64,000 nt of DNA from Aeromicrobium phoceense. Its GTDB lineage: Bacteria > Actinomycetota > Actinomycetes > Propionibacteriales > Nocardioidaceae. This document shows positions 8,902 to 17,010 of this stretch, piece after piece (position 1 is the stretch's first letter; the number at the start of each line of letters is the position of its first letter). A program made the translations under genes and the position numbers. Below the pieces are notes generated by a model. It did not search any database and was not told the origin of the DNA. It saw only the letters and a list, made by a program, of their open reading frames with translations. The stretch is from positions 930,001 through 994,000 of the forward strand of contig NZ_JACEOG010000001.1 in assembly GCF_013868155.1 (NCBI RefSeq), read 5' to 3'.

Positions 8902-9615
8902 CTAGACGTGCTCGGTCTTCACGAGCGTCCCGAACACCGCCGAGCGGTTGTCGGTGTGGAAGATCTCCGAGCACGTGGTGAGGGTCAGCAGTGACTCGGT
9001 GGGGCGGGCCTTCGTCCTCTGGTCCTTCGACTCCCGGGCCTTCTCGGGCACGGGCTGGACCACCCAGATGTCGGTGAAGTCGACGATGGTGTCGGTGCCG
9101 GAGTTCTGCAGCTCGTACGTGTAGACGTGCGTGCGCGTCTCGACCTCGACGAGGTCCCCGGCGCGCAGCTTCGGGAAGTCCTTGAACGGCTGGCCGTTCG
9201 TGACGCGGTGGCCGGCGACGGCGAAGTTGCCCTTCTGGCCCGGGCGCTGGGTGTCGGTGAACCAGCCCACGCCCGAGGTGAGCGCGGTGTCGTCGATGCC
9301 GGCCACCACCGGCACCTCGAAGTCGTCGCCCCACCGCGGGGCGCGCAGCACGGCGAACACCTGGCCCATGCGGATCTCGTCGCGGGTGGCGTCGCCCTCG
9401 CGGTTGCCCTTCCAGTCGTCGGCCAGCGCGACCGCCATCTCGCCCTGGCGCTGCTTCGCGACGATGTTGGTGCCGATGTAGTTCCACGCGGCCCAGCCGA
9501 GCCCGAGCACCAGCACGAGGCTCAGCAGGCTCGCCACGAGGCGCGCCGGCCGCAGCTGCGGGGTCGGCTTCAGCTCGGGGCGCTCGCGGCGCGGCGGGCC
9601 GACGGGGACGTTCAT
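8902..9615 (-). CDS. Class E-like sortase
   Basis: 237-residue cysteine transpeptidase that would join secreted proteins to the cell wall. A cytoplasmic Pro/Arg-rich start and one transmembrane helix (about 27-48) precede the sortase barrel. The catalytic residues are visible: His136 in AGHR, Cys215 in TLTTC, Arg224 in DNRSAVFG. The TLTTC block and N-terminal anchor fit actinobacterial class E/F sortases. ATG at 9615 is preferred to an in-frame TTG 12 codons upstream. It lies upstream of the RTX gene on the same strand, but no protein in the window carries an obvious sorting signal, so its substrates lie elsewhere. Confidence 0.88.
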   Translation of the reverse strand: MNVPVGPPRRERPELKPTPQLRPARLVASLLSLVLVLGLGWAAWNYIGTNIVAKQRQGEMAVALADDWKGNREGDATRDEIRMGQVFAVLRAPRWGDDFEVPVVAGIDDTALTSGVGWFTDTQRPGQKGNFAVAGHRVTNGQPFKDFPKLRAGDLVEVETRTHVYTYELQNSGTDTIVDFTDIWVVQPVPEKARESKDQRTKARPTESLLTLTTCSEIFHTDNRSAVFGTLVKTEHV

Positions 9616-9693
9616 GTAACCGAGTGTCACATCTGCGCGGCGGCGCGACAATCGAGTCCGCCGAACCCGCGTGCCACCGGTCGAGCAGGACCG

Positions 9694-9723
9694 TTGCCGG
9701 TGACCTCGTCCTCGCGGTACGGT
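9694..9723 (+). promoter_or_regulatory. Sigma-70-like promoter of the maoC operon
   Basis: TTGCCG (9694-9699) and TACGGT (9718-9723) are separated by 18 bases, close to the vegetative actinobacterial consensus. The expected transcription start (about 9730) falls inside the palindrome at 9727-9746. Confidence 0.5.
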
Positions 9724-9726
9724 GCA

Positions 9727-9746
9727 GACTAAGCAAGCGCTTAGTC
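9727..9746. promoter_or_regulatory. Palindromic operator upstream of maoC-acyl-CoA dehydrogenase-SDR
   Basis: GACTAAGC (9727-9734) and GCTTAGTC (9739-9746) form a perfect 8-bp inverted repeat around AAGC. It directly follows the -10 and covers the probable start of transcription, the usual place for a TetR-family repressor that responds to an acyl-CoA. The inner AGCAAG-CG-CTTAGT resembles the published KstR2 pattern AnCAAGnnCTTGnT imperfectly. No regulator gene adjoins it, so the protein is unknown. Confidence 0.6.
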
Positions 9747-9762
9747 ACCCCAGGAGACCCCG

Positions 9763-10221
9763 ATGACCCGTGAGTTCGAGACGATCGCCGACCTGAAGGC
9801 CGCCACCGGCCAGGAGCTGGGCACCAGCGACTGGGTCACGGTGACCCAGGAGAAGGTCAACCTCTTCGCCGACGCCACCGGCGACCACCAGTGGATCCAC
9901 GTCGACCCCGACGCGGCCGCGAAGGGCCCCTTCGGCAAGCCGATCGCCCACGGGTACCTCACGCTGAGCCTGCTTCCGGTGTTCACCGCGCAGATCTACA
10001 GCGTCAAGAGCGCCGTCATGGGCGTGAACTACGGCGCCAACAAGGTGCGCTTCCCGCACCCCGTGCCCGTCGACTCCCGCGTGCGCGCCACCGCCACGCT
10101 GAAGGAGACGCAGGACATCTCGATCGGCACCCAGGTCGTGCTCACCGTCGTCGTCGAGATCGACGGCGTCGAGAAGCCGGCCTGCATCGCCGACGTCGTC
10201 TACGTCATCGCCGAGGGCTGA
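9763..10221 (+). CDS. MaoC-like (R)-specific enoyl-CoA hydratase
   Basis: 152-residue hot-dog hydratase. The hydratase-2 motif is present: Asp41 and His46 (GDHQWIH) followed by GPFGKPIAHGYLTLSL. Members hydrate trans-2-enoyl-CoA to (R)-3-hydroxyacyl-CoA. The length is that of single-domain MaoC proteins of the R-hydratase type that act as homodimers. Good ribosome site AGGAGA (9752-9757) five bases before the ATG. First gene of an operon with acyl-CoA dehydrogenase and SDR, so a beta-oxidation-like route for a lipid, branched or cyclic acid is likely. The substrate cannot be read from sequence. Confidence 0.9.
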   Translation: MTREFETIADLKAATGQELGTSDWVTVTQEKVNLFADATGDHQWIHVDPDAAAKGPFGKPIAHGYLTLSLLPVFTAQIYSVKSAVMGVNYGANKVRFPHPVPVDSRVRATATLKETQDISIGTQVVLTVVVEIDGVEKPACIADVVYVIAEG

Positions 10222-10225
10222 TCCG

Positions 10226-11446
10226 ATGGACTTCGCCTTCGACGACAGGACCCAGGACCTCATCGCGCAGATGCGTGCCTTCATGGACGAGGTCGTCCAC
10301 CCGGCCGAGGCGCTCGCGCACGAGCAGATCGAGGCCAACTACGCGAACGACTCGTGGGACATCCCCGCGGTCATCGAGGACCTGAAGGTCGAAGCGAAGA
10401 AGCGCGGGCTGTGGAACATGTTCCTGCCCGGCGAGGGGGGAGCAGGGCTGTCCAACCTCCAGTACGCGCCGCTGGCCGAGATCCAGGGCCGCAGCATCCA
10501 GCTGGCCCCGCCGGCCACGAACTGCGCGGCCCCGGACACCGGCAACATGGAGGTGCTGAACGAGTTCGGCACCGACGAGCAGAAGAAGCAGTGGCTCGAG
10601 CCGCTGCTGGCCGGCGAGATCCGCTCGGCGTTCGCGATGACCGAGCCCGACGTGGCCTCCAGCGACGCCACCAACATCGAGACCTCGATCGTGCGCGACG
10701 GTGACGAGTACGTCATCAACGGCCGCAAGTGGTGGATCACCGGCGCGATGAACCCGAACGCCAAGGTCTTCATCGTCATGGGCAAGACCGATCCGACGGC
10801 CGCCCGCCACCGCCAGCAGTCGCAGATCCTCGTGCCGCGGGACACCCCGGGCCTGGAGATCGTGCGCGGGATGCACGTGTTCGGCTACCACGACCGCGAC
10901 CACGGCGGCCACGCCGAGCTGCGGTTCACCGACGTTCGCGTGCCGGTCACGAACCTCATCGCCGGCGAGGGCGACGGGTTCGCGATCGCCCAGGCGCGTC
11001 TCGGCCCAGGCCGGATCCACCACTGCATGCGCTCGATCGGCATCGCCGAGCGGGCCATCGAGCTGATGTGCCAGCGCGCGCAGGACCGCACCGCGTTCGG
11101 CAAGCCGCTGGCCGACCAGGGCGTCGTGCGCGACTGGATCGCCGAGTCGCGCGTGCGGATCGAACAGCTGCGCCTCCTCGTGCTGAAGACCGCGTGGCTG
11201 ATGGACACCGTCGGCAACAAGGGCGCGCACACCGAGATCCAGGCGATCAAGATCGCGACGCCGCAGACCGTGCAGTGGATCCTCGACAAGGCGATCCAGG
11301 TCCACGGCGGCGGAGGCCTCAGCCAGGACTTCCCGCTCGCGGAGATGTACGCCGGCATCCGTACCCTGCGGTTCGCCGACGGTCCCGACGAGGTGCACAA
11401 GAACTCGCTCGCGAAGGCCGAGCTGAAGAGGCAGGGACTCCGATGA
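10226..11446 (+). CDS. Acyl-CoA dehydrogenase family protein
   Basis: 406 residues covering the N-terminal helical, middle beta (AFAMTEPDVASSDATNI, binding the FAD/acyl chain) and C-terminal helical domains of acyl-CoA dehydrogenases. The TVQWILDKAIQVHGG segment and RTLRFADGPDEVHK near the C-terminus are typical of the longer-chain ACAD10/11-like branch; the acid in the DGPDEVH stretch is the probable catalytic base. It introduces the alpha,beta double bond in an acyl-CoA using FAD. Four bases after maoC; stop overlaps the SDR start (ATGA). Repression by the operator at 9727 is likely for the whole operon. Confidence 0.93.
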   Translation: MDFAFDDRTQDLIAQMRAFMDEVVHPAEALAHEQIEANYANDSWDIPAVIEDLKVEAKKRGLWNMFLPGEGGAGLSNLQYAPLAEIQGRSIQLAPPATNCAAPDTGNMEVLNEFGTDEQKKQWLEPLLAGEIRSAFAMTEPDVASSDATNIETSIVRDGDEYVINGRKWWITGAMNPNAKVFIVMGKTDPTAARHRQQSQILVPRDTPGLEIVRGMHVFGYHDRDHGGHAELRFTDVRVPVTNLIAGEGDGFAIAQARLGPGRIHHCMRSIGIAERAIELMCQRAQDRTAFGKPLADQGVVRDWIAESRVRIEQLRLLVLKTAWLMDTVGNKGAHTEIQAIKIATPQTVQWILDKAIQVHGGGGLSQDFPLAEMYAGIRTLRFADGPDEVHKNSLAKAELKRQGLR

Positions 11447-12231
11447 CCGGGCGTCGTTGCGTGGTCACCGGTGCGGCCGGTGGCATCGGCCTGGCGATCG
11501 CCGAGGCCCTGGTCGAGCGCGGTGACCGCGTCCTGCTGGCCGACCTCGACGAGCAGCGCGTGTCCGAGGCCGGCGAGCGGCTCGGACAGCCGTGGTTCGC
11601 CGGCGACGTGGCGTCCGAGGCGGGCGTCACCGACCTCATCGCCCGCGCGGACGAGGAGCTGGGCGGCATCGACGTCTTCGTCGCCAACGCCGGCATCTTC
11701 CGCGGCTTCGGTCTCGACGCCGACGAGTTCGACTGGTCGCTCTCGCTGGACGTCAACCTCATGGCGCACGTGCGCGCGGCGCGCGCGCTCGTGCCGCGGT
11801 GGAACGTCGAGAACCCCGGCGTCTTCGCGGTCACCGCGTCGGCGGCGGGCCTGCTGACGCAGCTCGGCTCGCCGACCTACTCGGTCTCCAAGCGGGCCGC
11901 CGTGGGCTTCGCCGAGTGGCTCGCCGCCACGTACGGCGACCGTGGCGTCCGAGTCACGGCGCTGTGCCCCATGGGCGTCGCGACGCCGATGGCCGAGGCG
12001 GGCGAGACGGCCACCGAGCCCGACGCGCGGCTGGCCCACGCGTCGGTCGCGGCGGCGGGCGAGACGCTGGCGCCGAGCGAGGCCGCGCGGGTCCTGCTCG
12101 AGGCGATCGACGAGGGCCGCTTCCTCGCGCTCCCTCACGAGTCCGTCGGCACGATGTACGGCCGCAAGGCCCAGGACACCGACCACTGGCTTTCGGGGAT
12201 GCAGCGCTTCCGGACGTCGCTCGGAGGCTGA
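11443..12231 (+). CDS. Short-chain dehydrogenase/reductase
   Basis: 262-residue classical SDR: cofactor motif TGAAGGIG (9-16), NAG at about 82-84, catalytic Ser133, Tyr146 and Lys150 (YSVSK). Asp35 after the second strand suggests NAD(H) preference. In context it probably oxidises the 3-hydroxyacyl-CoA made by the MaoC hydratase or reduces a related ketone. The ATG in the ATGA overlap with the acyl-CoA dehydrogenase gene is chosen over a much longer upstream reading frame that runs antisense-free inside the previous gene. Last gene of the three-gene operon. Confidence 0.9.
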   Translation: MTGRRCVVTGAAGGIGLAIAEALVERGDRVLLADLDEQRVSEAGERLGQPWFAGDVASEAGVTDLIARADEELGGIDVFVANAGIFRGFGLDADEFDWSLSLDVNLMAHVRAARALVPRWNVENPGVFAVTASAAGLLTQLGSPTYSVSKRAAVGFAEWLAATYGDRGVRVTALCPMGVATPMAEAGETATEPDARLAHASVAAAGETLAPSEAARVLLEAIDEGRFLALPHESVGTMYGRKAQDTDHWLSGMQRFRTSLGG

Positions 12232-12307
12232 TTCGGGTATCACCCCCGGTGGGACGGACTCTGTGGATACGATCATCCGACTCAAGTCCTTCAACCGGGG
12301 GTACCCG

Positions 12308-14167
12308 ATGCATCGTCCGACCCTGCGCTGGCTGTCCGCCGCCGCCATCAGCGGCGTGGCCGCGACCGCGCTGGTCGCCCCCGCCTCGCCCGCCGTCGCG
12401 GCCCCCGCGGCGTTCTGCTCCGACGGCAGCGTGCCGATGATCACCCAGGACGAGGTGGTCGACACGTTCGACGAGAACACCGCGGTCACGGGCCTCACGG
12501 TCGTCAAGGGCACGCAGCCCGTGCAGTTCACTGGCCGCTACACCGGCCACCTGGAGAACGCGCTCGGCCAGGGCGTCGACATGCTGCTCTTCGAGCTCTC
12601 GGGTGCCGGGATCGACACGGGCAGCCCGAGGGCGGGCATCTGGTCGGGCATGTCGGGCTCGCCCGTCTACGCCCAGGACGGCCGGCTGATCGGCGCGGTC
12701 GCGTACGGTCTCAACGCCGACAACATCCCGATCGCGGGCGTGACCCCGGCCGACCACATGAAGCGCACCGGCGTCGACCGCCTGGGCCCGGCGCAGGTCT
12801 CGATCACGCGCCGCGGCCTGAGCGGCGTCTCGGCCGCCACCGAGGTGGACCTCGCGGGCGCGACCCTGCCCCTGCTGCGGACGCGCAAGGTCGTGGCGGG
12901 CGGCGCCAAGGCCAACCGCCTCGCGAACCGCACGCTGGCCCGGGTCCCGGGCGCCTCGCCGGCCGCCCGCTCGGCGCGCGCCGGTGGCTTCGCGGCGGTC
13001 GCGACGCCCACGGTCATCGACGACCCGCTCGTGCCCGGCGGCAACATCGCGGTCGGCTACTCCACCGGCGACCTGTTCTCCGGCGGCGTCGGCACGGTCA
13101 CGGCGATCTGCGGCTCCACGGTGTGGGCCTTCGGCCACCCGATGGACTTCGCCGGTGAGACCTCGCTGTCGATCCACAACGCCTCGGCGGCGCTCATCGT
13201 CCCCGACGCCACGGGCGAGGTCGGCTCGTACAAGCAGGTCTCACGGATCGGCCAGCAGATCGGCACGATCACGCACGACGGCTACGCGGCCATCCGCGGC
13301 GAGCTCGGCCTGATCAAGGGCTTCGGCGTGACCACCCACGTCTACAACGCGTCCGCCCAGCGCATCCGCACGTACAGCGGCACGGTCGTCAACCCCGACA
13401 TGGCGGCGTTCGCCGCGAGCTACGCGCCCGCCTTCGCCGCCGTCGACACGCTCGACAACCTCGGCATCGGCACGGCGCGTCACGTCTGGCGGATCTCGTA
13501 CCGCCTGCGCGACGGCCGTACCGGCACCCTGACGAACGAGCAGGTCTACTCCGACCGCGGCGAGCTGGGCGACCAGCTGGCCGGTGACATCGGTGGCGAC
13601 GTCGCCTCCATCGTGGGCACCGACCTGGCCGACGCGACCATCACCTCGGTCACCTCGCACCTCACGCTGCGCAGCGCGAAGGCGATCGAGTACCGGTTCA
13701 GCGGTGCCCAGAAGTGGAACGGCAAGGCCTGGGTGACGCTCGGCGGCTCGTCGGTCAAGGCCGGCCGCGGCGTGCTCGTGCGTCCCGTCTACCGCGAGTA
13801 CGTGAACGGCAAGCCGCAGGGCCTGCGCACCGGCCCGTCGAAGAAGTTCACGATCGGCAGGAACGCGGTCGGTCGCGGCAAGGTCACCTATGCGCCGAAG
13901 GGCGCGGCCTCGAAGCCGGAGTGCATGGAGGACGAGGACGGCGAGATCTACTGCCCCGAGTTCGGTGGCGACGACGAGGGACCCCGGACGTTCGCGGCCC
14001 TGCTCGAGCAGCTGGACGCCCTGATTCCCTCCGACCGTGCCGCCGTGACGGCAGGCTGGAAGTGGAAGGTCGGCCGCTCCAAGGGAGCCTCGCAGCGCCG
14101 TGGGGCGTTGGTCGCCCCAGGCAAGGTCAGCGGGTCGTACACCGCGACCTTCCGGGTCCGCCGCTGA
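12308..14167 (+). CDS. Secreted SpoIVB-type (family S55) serine peptidase-like protein
   Basis: 619 residues with a signal peptide (about 1-32). After an N-terminal strand-rich part (TVVKGTQPVQFTGRYTG) comes IWSGMSGSPVYAQDGRLIGA (112-131), the signature of Peptidase_S55, with Ser116/Ser118 as candidate nucleophile, then PIAGVTP. A second conserved block VWAFGHPMDFAG (about 272-283) supplies a candidate catalytic His277. A later acidic Cys-containing stretch (CMEDEDGEIYC, about 538-548) is unusual. B. subtilis SpoIVB cleaves SpoIVFA during sporulation, but here there is no PDZ domain or sporulation context, and the role is unknown. Monocistronic by appearance. Confidence 0.75.
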   Translation: MHRPTLRWLSAAAISGVAATALVAPASPAVAAPAAFCSDGSVPMITQDEVVDTFDENTAVTGLTVVKGTQPVQFTGRYTGHLENALGQGVDMLLFELSGAGIDTGSPRAGIWSGMSGSPVYAQDGRLIGAVAYGLNADNIPIAGVTPADHMKRTGVDRLGPAQVSITRRGLSGVSAATEVDLAGATLPLLRTRKVVAGGAKANRLANRTLARVPGASPAARSARAGGFAAVATPTVIDDPLVPGGNIAVGYSTGDLFSGGVGTVTAICGSTVWAFGHPMDFAGETSLSIHNASAALIVPDATGEVGSYKQVSRIGQQIGTITHDGYAAIRGELGLIKGFGVTTHVYNASAQRIRTYSGTVVNPDMAAFAASYAPAFAAVDTLDNLGIGTARHVWRISYRLRDGRTGTLTNEQVYSDRGELGDQLAGDIGGDVASIVGTDLADATITSVTSHLTLRSAKAIEYRFSGAQKWNGKAWVTLGGSSVKAGRGVLVRPVYREYVNGKPQGLRTGPSKKFTIGRNAVGRGKVTYAPKGAASKPECMEDEDGEIYCPEFGGDDEGPRTFAALLEQLDALIPSDRAAVTAGWKWKVGRSKGASQRRGALVAPGKVSGSYTATFRVRR

Positions 14168-14177
14168 CGCGGGTCCG

Positions 14178-14183
14178 TAGGCT
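14178..14183 (+). promoter_or_regulatory. -10 element of map, leaderless type
   Basis: TAGGCT ends six bases before the map ATG and no ribosome site lies between, so transcription would start at or next to the start codon. This arrangement recurs in the window. Confidence 0.45.
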
Positions 14184-14189
14184 GGCCGC

Positions 14190-14957
14190 ATGGCGATCGA
14201 GCTGCTGAACCCCACCCAACTCGACGAGATGCGGCCGGCCGGCCGGTTCGTCGCGGAGGTCCTCACGACCCTGGCCGAGACGGCCGACGTCGGGATGGAC
14301 CTGCTCGAGCTCGACGCCCTGGCCCACCGGATGATCAAGGACCGCGGTGCCGAGTCGTGCTACATCGACTACGCGCCCTCGTTCGGCCGTGGCCCGTTCG
14401 GCAAGGTGCTGTGCACGAGCGTCAACGACGCGGTGCTGCACGGCCTCCCGCACCGGTACAAGCTGCGCGACGGCGACCTCGTCAGCCTCGACTTCGCGGT
14501 CAGCGTCGATGGGTGGGTGTGCGACTCGGCCCTCAGCGTCGTCGTCGGCACGCCGCGCGACGAGGACCTGCGCCTCATCGAGGCCACCGAGGTGGCCCTC
14601 GCACGGGCGATCGAGGTGGCCCGTCCCGGCGGGAAGATCGGCGACATCAGCGCCACCATCGGCGAGACCGCCCGTGAGTACGGCTACACGGTCAACACGC
14701 AGTTCGGCGGCCACGGCGTCGGCCGCACGATGCACGGAGACCCGCACATCTCGAACGACGGCGTGGCGGGCCGCGGCTTCCCGCTCAAGCCCGGCCTGGT
14801 CATCGCGATCGAGCCGTGGCTGCTGGCCTCGACCGACGAGATCCGCATGGACGACGACGGCTGGACGATCCGCAGCGCCGACGGCTCCCGCGGCGCCCAC
14901 AGCGAGCACACCATCGCCATCACCGACGGTGACCCCATCGTCATGACCGCCCGCTGA
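14190..14957 (+). CDS. map: Methionine aminopeptidase, type I
   Basis: 255-residue cytosolic enzyme that removes the initiator methionine. All metal ligands are present: Asp101, Asp112, His175, Glu208, Glu239, plus substrate His84 (VLHGLP). There is no N-terminal SH3/zinc extension. Preceded by a -10 box six bases upstream and therefore probably leaderless. Its last 17 bases overlap the 3' end of the opposing amidase gene. Actinobacteria often carry two map paralogues; this monocistronic copy away from the secY-adk-infA region may be the second. Confidence 0.93.
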   Translation: MAIELLNPTQLDEMRPAGRFVAEVLTTLAETADVGMDLLELDALAHRMIKDRGAESCYIDYAPSFGRGPFGKVLCTSVNDAVLHGLPHRYKLRDGDLVSLDFAVSVDGWVCDSALSVVVGTPRDEDLRLIEATEVALARAIEVARPGGKIGDISATIGETAREYGYTVNTQFGGHGVGRTMHGDPHISNDGVAGRGFPLKPGLVIAIEPWLLASTDEIRMDDDGWTIRSADGSRGAHSEHTIAITDGDPIVMTAR

Positions 14958-16311
14958 CGCCCATCAGCTGATCGACGGCGCGCAGGACGAGGGCGTCGGC
15001 GCCCACGTGGCCGGCCAGCATGACGCCCACGGGCAGGCCGTCGTGCACGTGGCCCGGCACGCTCGCGGCCGGCTGACCGCTCATGTTCATGAGCGCCGTG
15101 TAGGGCGTGAAGAGCAGCTCGCGCCGGTGGTCCTCGGTGGGGTCGCCCGACTCCGTGAACCACGCGTGGGGCTGCGGCGGCAGGGCCAGGGTCGGCGTGA
15201 GGAACAGGTCGAACGACGCCAGTGAGGCGTTGACCGCCGCCGTGGTCAGCTCGAGGAACGTCAGTGCCGCGGCGAGCGCCGGGGCGGACGCCTGCCCGCC
15301 GCGCTCGTACCAGTAGCGCGTGGTCGGCCGCAGCGTCCCGATCGCCTCCGGGGGCAGCGGCACCGAGGCCATGCCCGCCGACCAGACCACGTTGAACTGC
15401 GGCTCGAGCTCGGCCGGCCACGGGTTCGCGATCTCGACCACCTCGTGACCCAGCCCGGCGAGGGCCTCGCGCGCGGCGGCGACCGCGGCCACCGAGCCGG
15501 GCGATGCGTCGACGAAGTCGAGGTACGGGTCGGTCCAGGTGGCGATCCGGAGCCGGCCGGTCTCGCGGCGGATCTCCTCGGCGAACGGTGTCGCCGGCGC
15601 CGGCCACACGCGCGACGAGCCGGGGACCGGACGGGCGAGCAGGTCGAGGACCGCGGCGACGTCGCGCACCGAGCGCGCGAGCACTCCATCGGTGGCCAGA
15701 CCGCTCCAGGTGGGGGAGTCCGGTCCGGCCCCGACGCGCCCGCGCGAGGGCTTGAACCCGAGCACGCCGCAGCACGACGCCGGGATCCGGATCGAGCCGC
15801 CGCCGTCGCTGCCCGGAGCGAGGGGCAGCAGCTGCGCGGCCACGGCCGCGGCGGCGCCACCGCTGGAGCCGCCGGCGTTGAGCGCCGGATCGGCCGGGGT
15901 CCCCGTGGGCCCGACGACGTCGTTGTCGGTGTAGGAGCTCAGGCCGAACTCGGGGGTGTTCGTCTTGCCGAGGCTGATGAATCCGGCCTCCTCGACGAGA
16001 CCGACCAAGTCGGCGCTGTGGTCGGGGACCTGGTCGGCCAGCAGGCGCGAGCCCATCGTCGTGCGGACGCCCGCGGTGGGCGTGAGGTCCTTGAAGGCCG
16101 TCGGCACGCCGGCGAAGGGCGGCCGCTCGTCGAGGGAGTCCAGCTCGGCGGCGCGGGCGAGCGCACGCTCGGGTGTCACGGTGACGAAGGCGCCGAGGTG
16201 GTCGGCCTCCACGCGGTCGAGGAAGTGTTGCGTCACCTCGACGCACGACACATCGCGGGCGGCGATCGTGGCAGCGAGGTCGTGGGCGTCCAGCTCGTGG
16301 AGTGCGGTCAC
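14941..16311 (-). CDS. Amidase (amidase signature family)
   Basis: 456-residue amidase-signature hydrolase. The Ser-cisSer-Lys triad is visible: Lys74 (AFKD), the Gly/Ser-rich loop GGSSGGAAAAVA (148-158) with the cis-serine, and the nucleophile Ser173 in GSDGGGSIRIPAS. Members cleave carboxylic amides, from short aliphatic amides to aryl amides; the substrate cannot be inferred. No signal peptide or membrane anchor. Start taken at GTG 16311 (MTALHELDAHDLAA), because upstream codons in this frame run into the region shared with the divergent gene. It ends inside the 3' end of map (17-bp tail-to-tail overlap). Confidence 0.9.
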   Translation of the reverse strand: MTALHELDAHDLAATIAARDVSCVEVTQHFLDRVEADHLGAFVTVTPERALARAAELDSLDERPPFAGVPTAFKDLTPTAGVRTTMGSRLLADQVPDHSADLVGLVEEAGFISLGKTNTPEFGLSSYTDNDVVGPTGTPADPALNAGGSSGGAAAAVAAQLLPLAPGSDGGGSIRIPASCCGVLGFKPSRGRVGAGPDSPTWSGLATDGVLARSVRDVAAVLDLLARPVPGSSRVWPAPATPFAEEIRRETGRLRIATWTDPYLDFVDASPGSVAAVAAAREALAGLGHEVVEIANPWPAELEPQFNVVWSAGMASVPLPPEAIGTLRPTTRYWYERGGQASAPALAAALTFLELTTAAVNASLASFDLFLTPTLALPPQPHAWFTESGDPTEDHRRELLFTPYTALMNMSGQPAASVPGHVHDGLPVGVMLAGHVGADALVLRAVDQLMGVSGRS

Positions 16312-16428
16312 CCCGCCACCGTCTCGTGCACGCAGGTGGTTCGACAACCCGGGTCCTCGCCGCCCTTGACGCCGCGGAGGGGGGAGCGGTCGACTGGGAG
16401 CCTCGTGTCGTCGACCGTCGGAGGATCC

Positions 16429-17010
16429 GTGTCCGCATCTCATCCCGGGGCGTCGAAGCCCCTGGCCGAACGCCATGCCCGCGTCACCGACGGGTTCACC
16501 TCCGTGGCCGACCGCGTCGAGGACTGGGACGCGCCCACGCCGGTACCCGAGTGGGCGGCGCGCGACGTCGTGGAGCACCTCGTCACGTGGTCGCAGGGCT
16601 TCCTCGCCTCCGGGGGCGTCCACCTCCGTCGCGAGGTCGACCTCGCGGATCCCGCCGCGGCCTGGTGCACCCACGCCGCCGAGATCCAGGAGCTGCTCGA
16701 CTCGCCGGCGGCCGAGGACGACTTCACGCACCCGCAGCTGGGCACCGAGCCGCTGGGCGGCATCATCGACCGGTTCTACTCGACCGACGTCCTCATGCAC
16801 ACGTGGGACCTGGCCGAGTCGGCCGGCGTGCCGTCGGGCCTGGACCCGCAGGAGTGCGAGCACCTGCTGCAGGGGATGAGCCTGCACGAGCAGATCCTGC
16901 GCGACTCCGGTCAGTACGGGCCGGCGGTGCCCGTGCCGCCCGACGCCGACGGGGTGCTCAGGCTGATGGGATTCATCGGTCGCGACCCCGGGTGGAGGGC
17001 GAGCCGATGA
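16429..17010 (+). CDS. DinB-like maleylpyruvate isomerase family protein
   Basis: 193 residues resembling the TIGR03086/MDMPI-N group of four-helix DinB-like proteins: an N-terminal helix with the conserved VADRVEDWDAPTPVPEWAARDVVEHLVTW pattern (W..R.vv.Hlv.W) and a later STDVLMHTWDLAESAG segment, both typical of mycothiol-linked thiol transferase-like enzymes. His residues in the EHLVTW and MHTWDLA blocks are likely metal ligands. Start is GTG at 16429 after GGAGGA; an in-frame GTG at 16405 is an alternative. ATGA overlap with the next gene, another DinB-type protein. Exact reaction unknown. Confidence 0.72.
   Translation: MSASHPGASKPLAERHARVTDGFTSVADRVEDWDAPTPVPEWAARDVVEHLVTWSQGFLASGGVHLRREVDLADPAAAWCTHAAEIQELLDSPAAEDDFTHPQLGTEPLGGIIDRFYSTDVLMHTWDLAESAGVPSGLDPQECEHLLQGMSLHEQILRDSGQYGPAVPVPPDADGVLRLMGFIGRDPGWRASR

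Noticed and set aside
12280-12286. ACTCAAG upstream of the S55 peptidase, a possible HAIR half-site
   Set aside because: The required CTTGAGT-like left arm seven bases upstream is absent (GGATACG is there), so HspR control is not supported.
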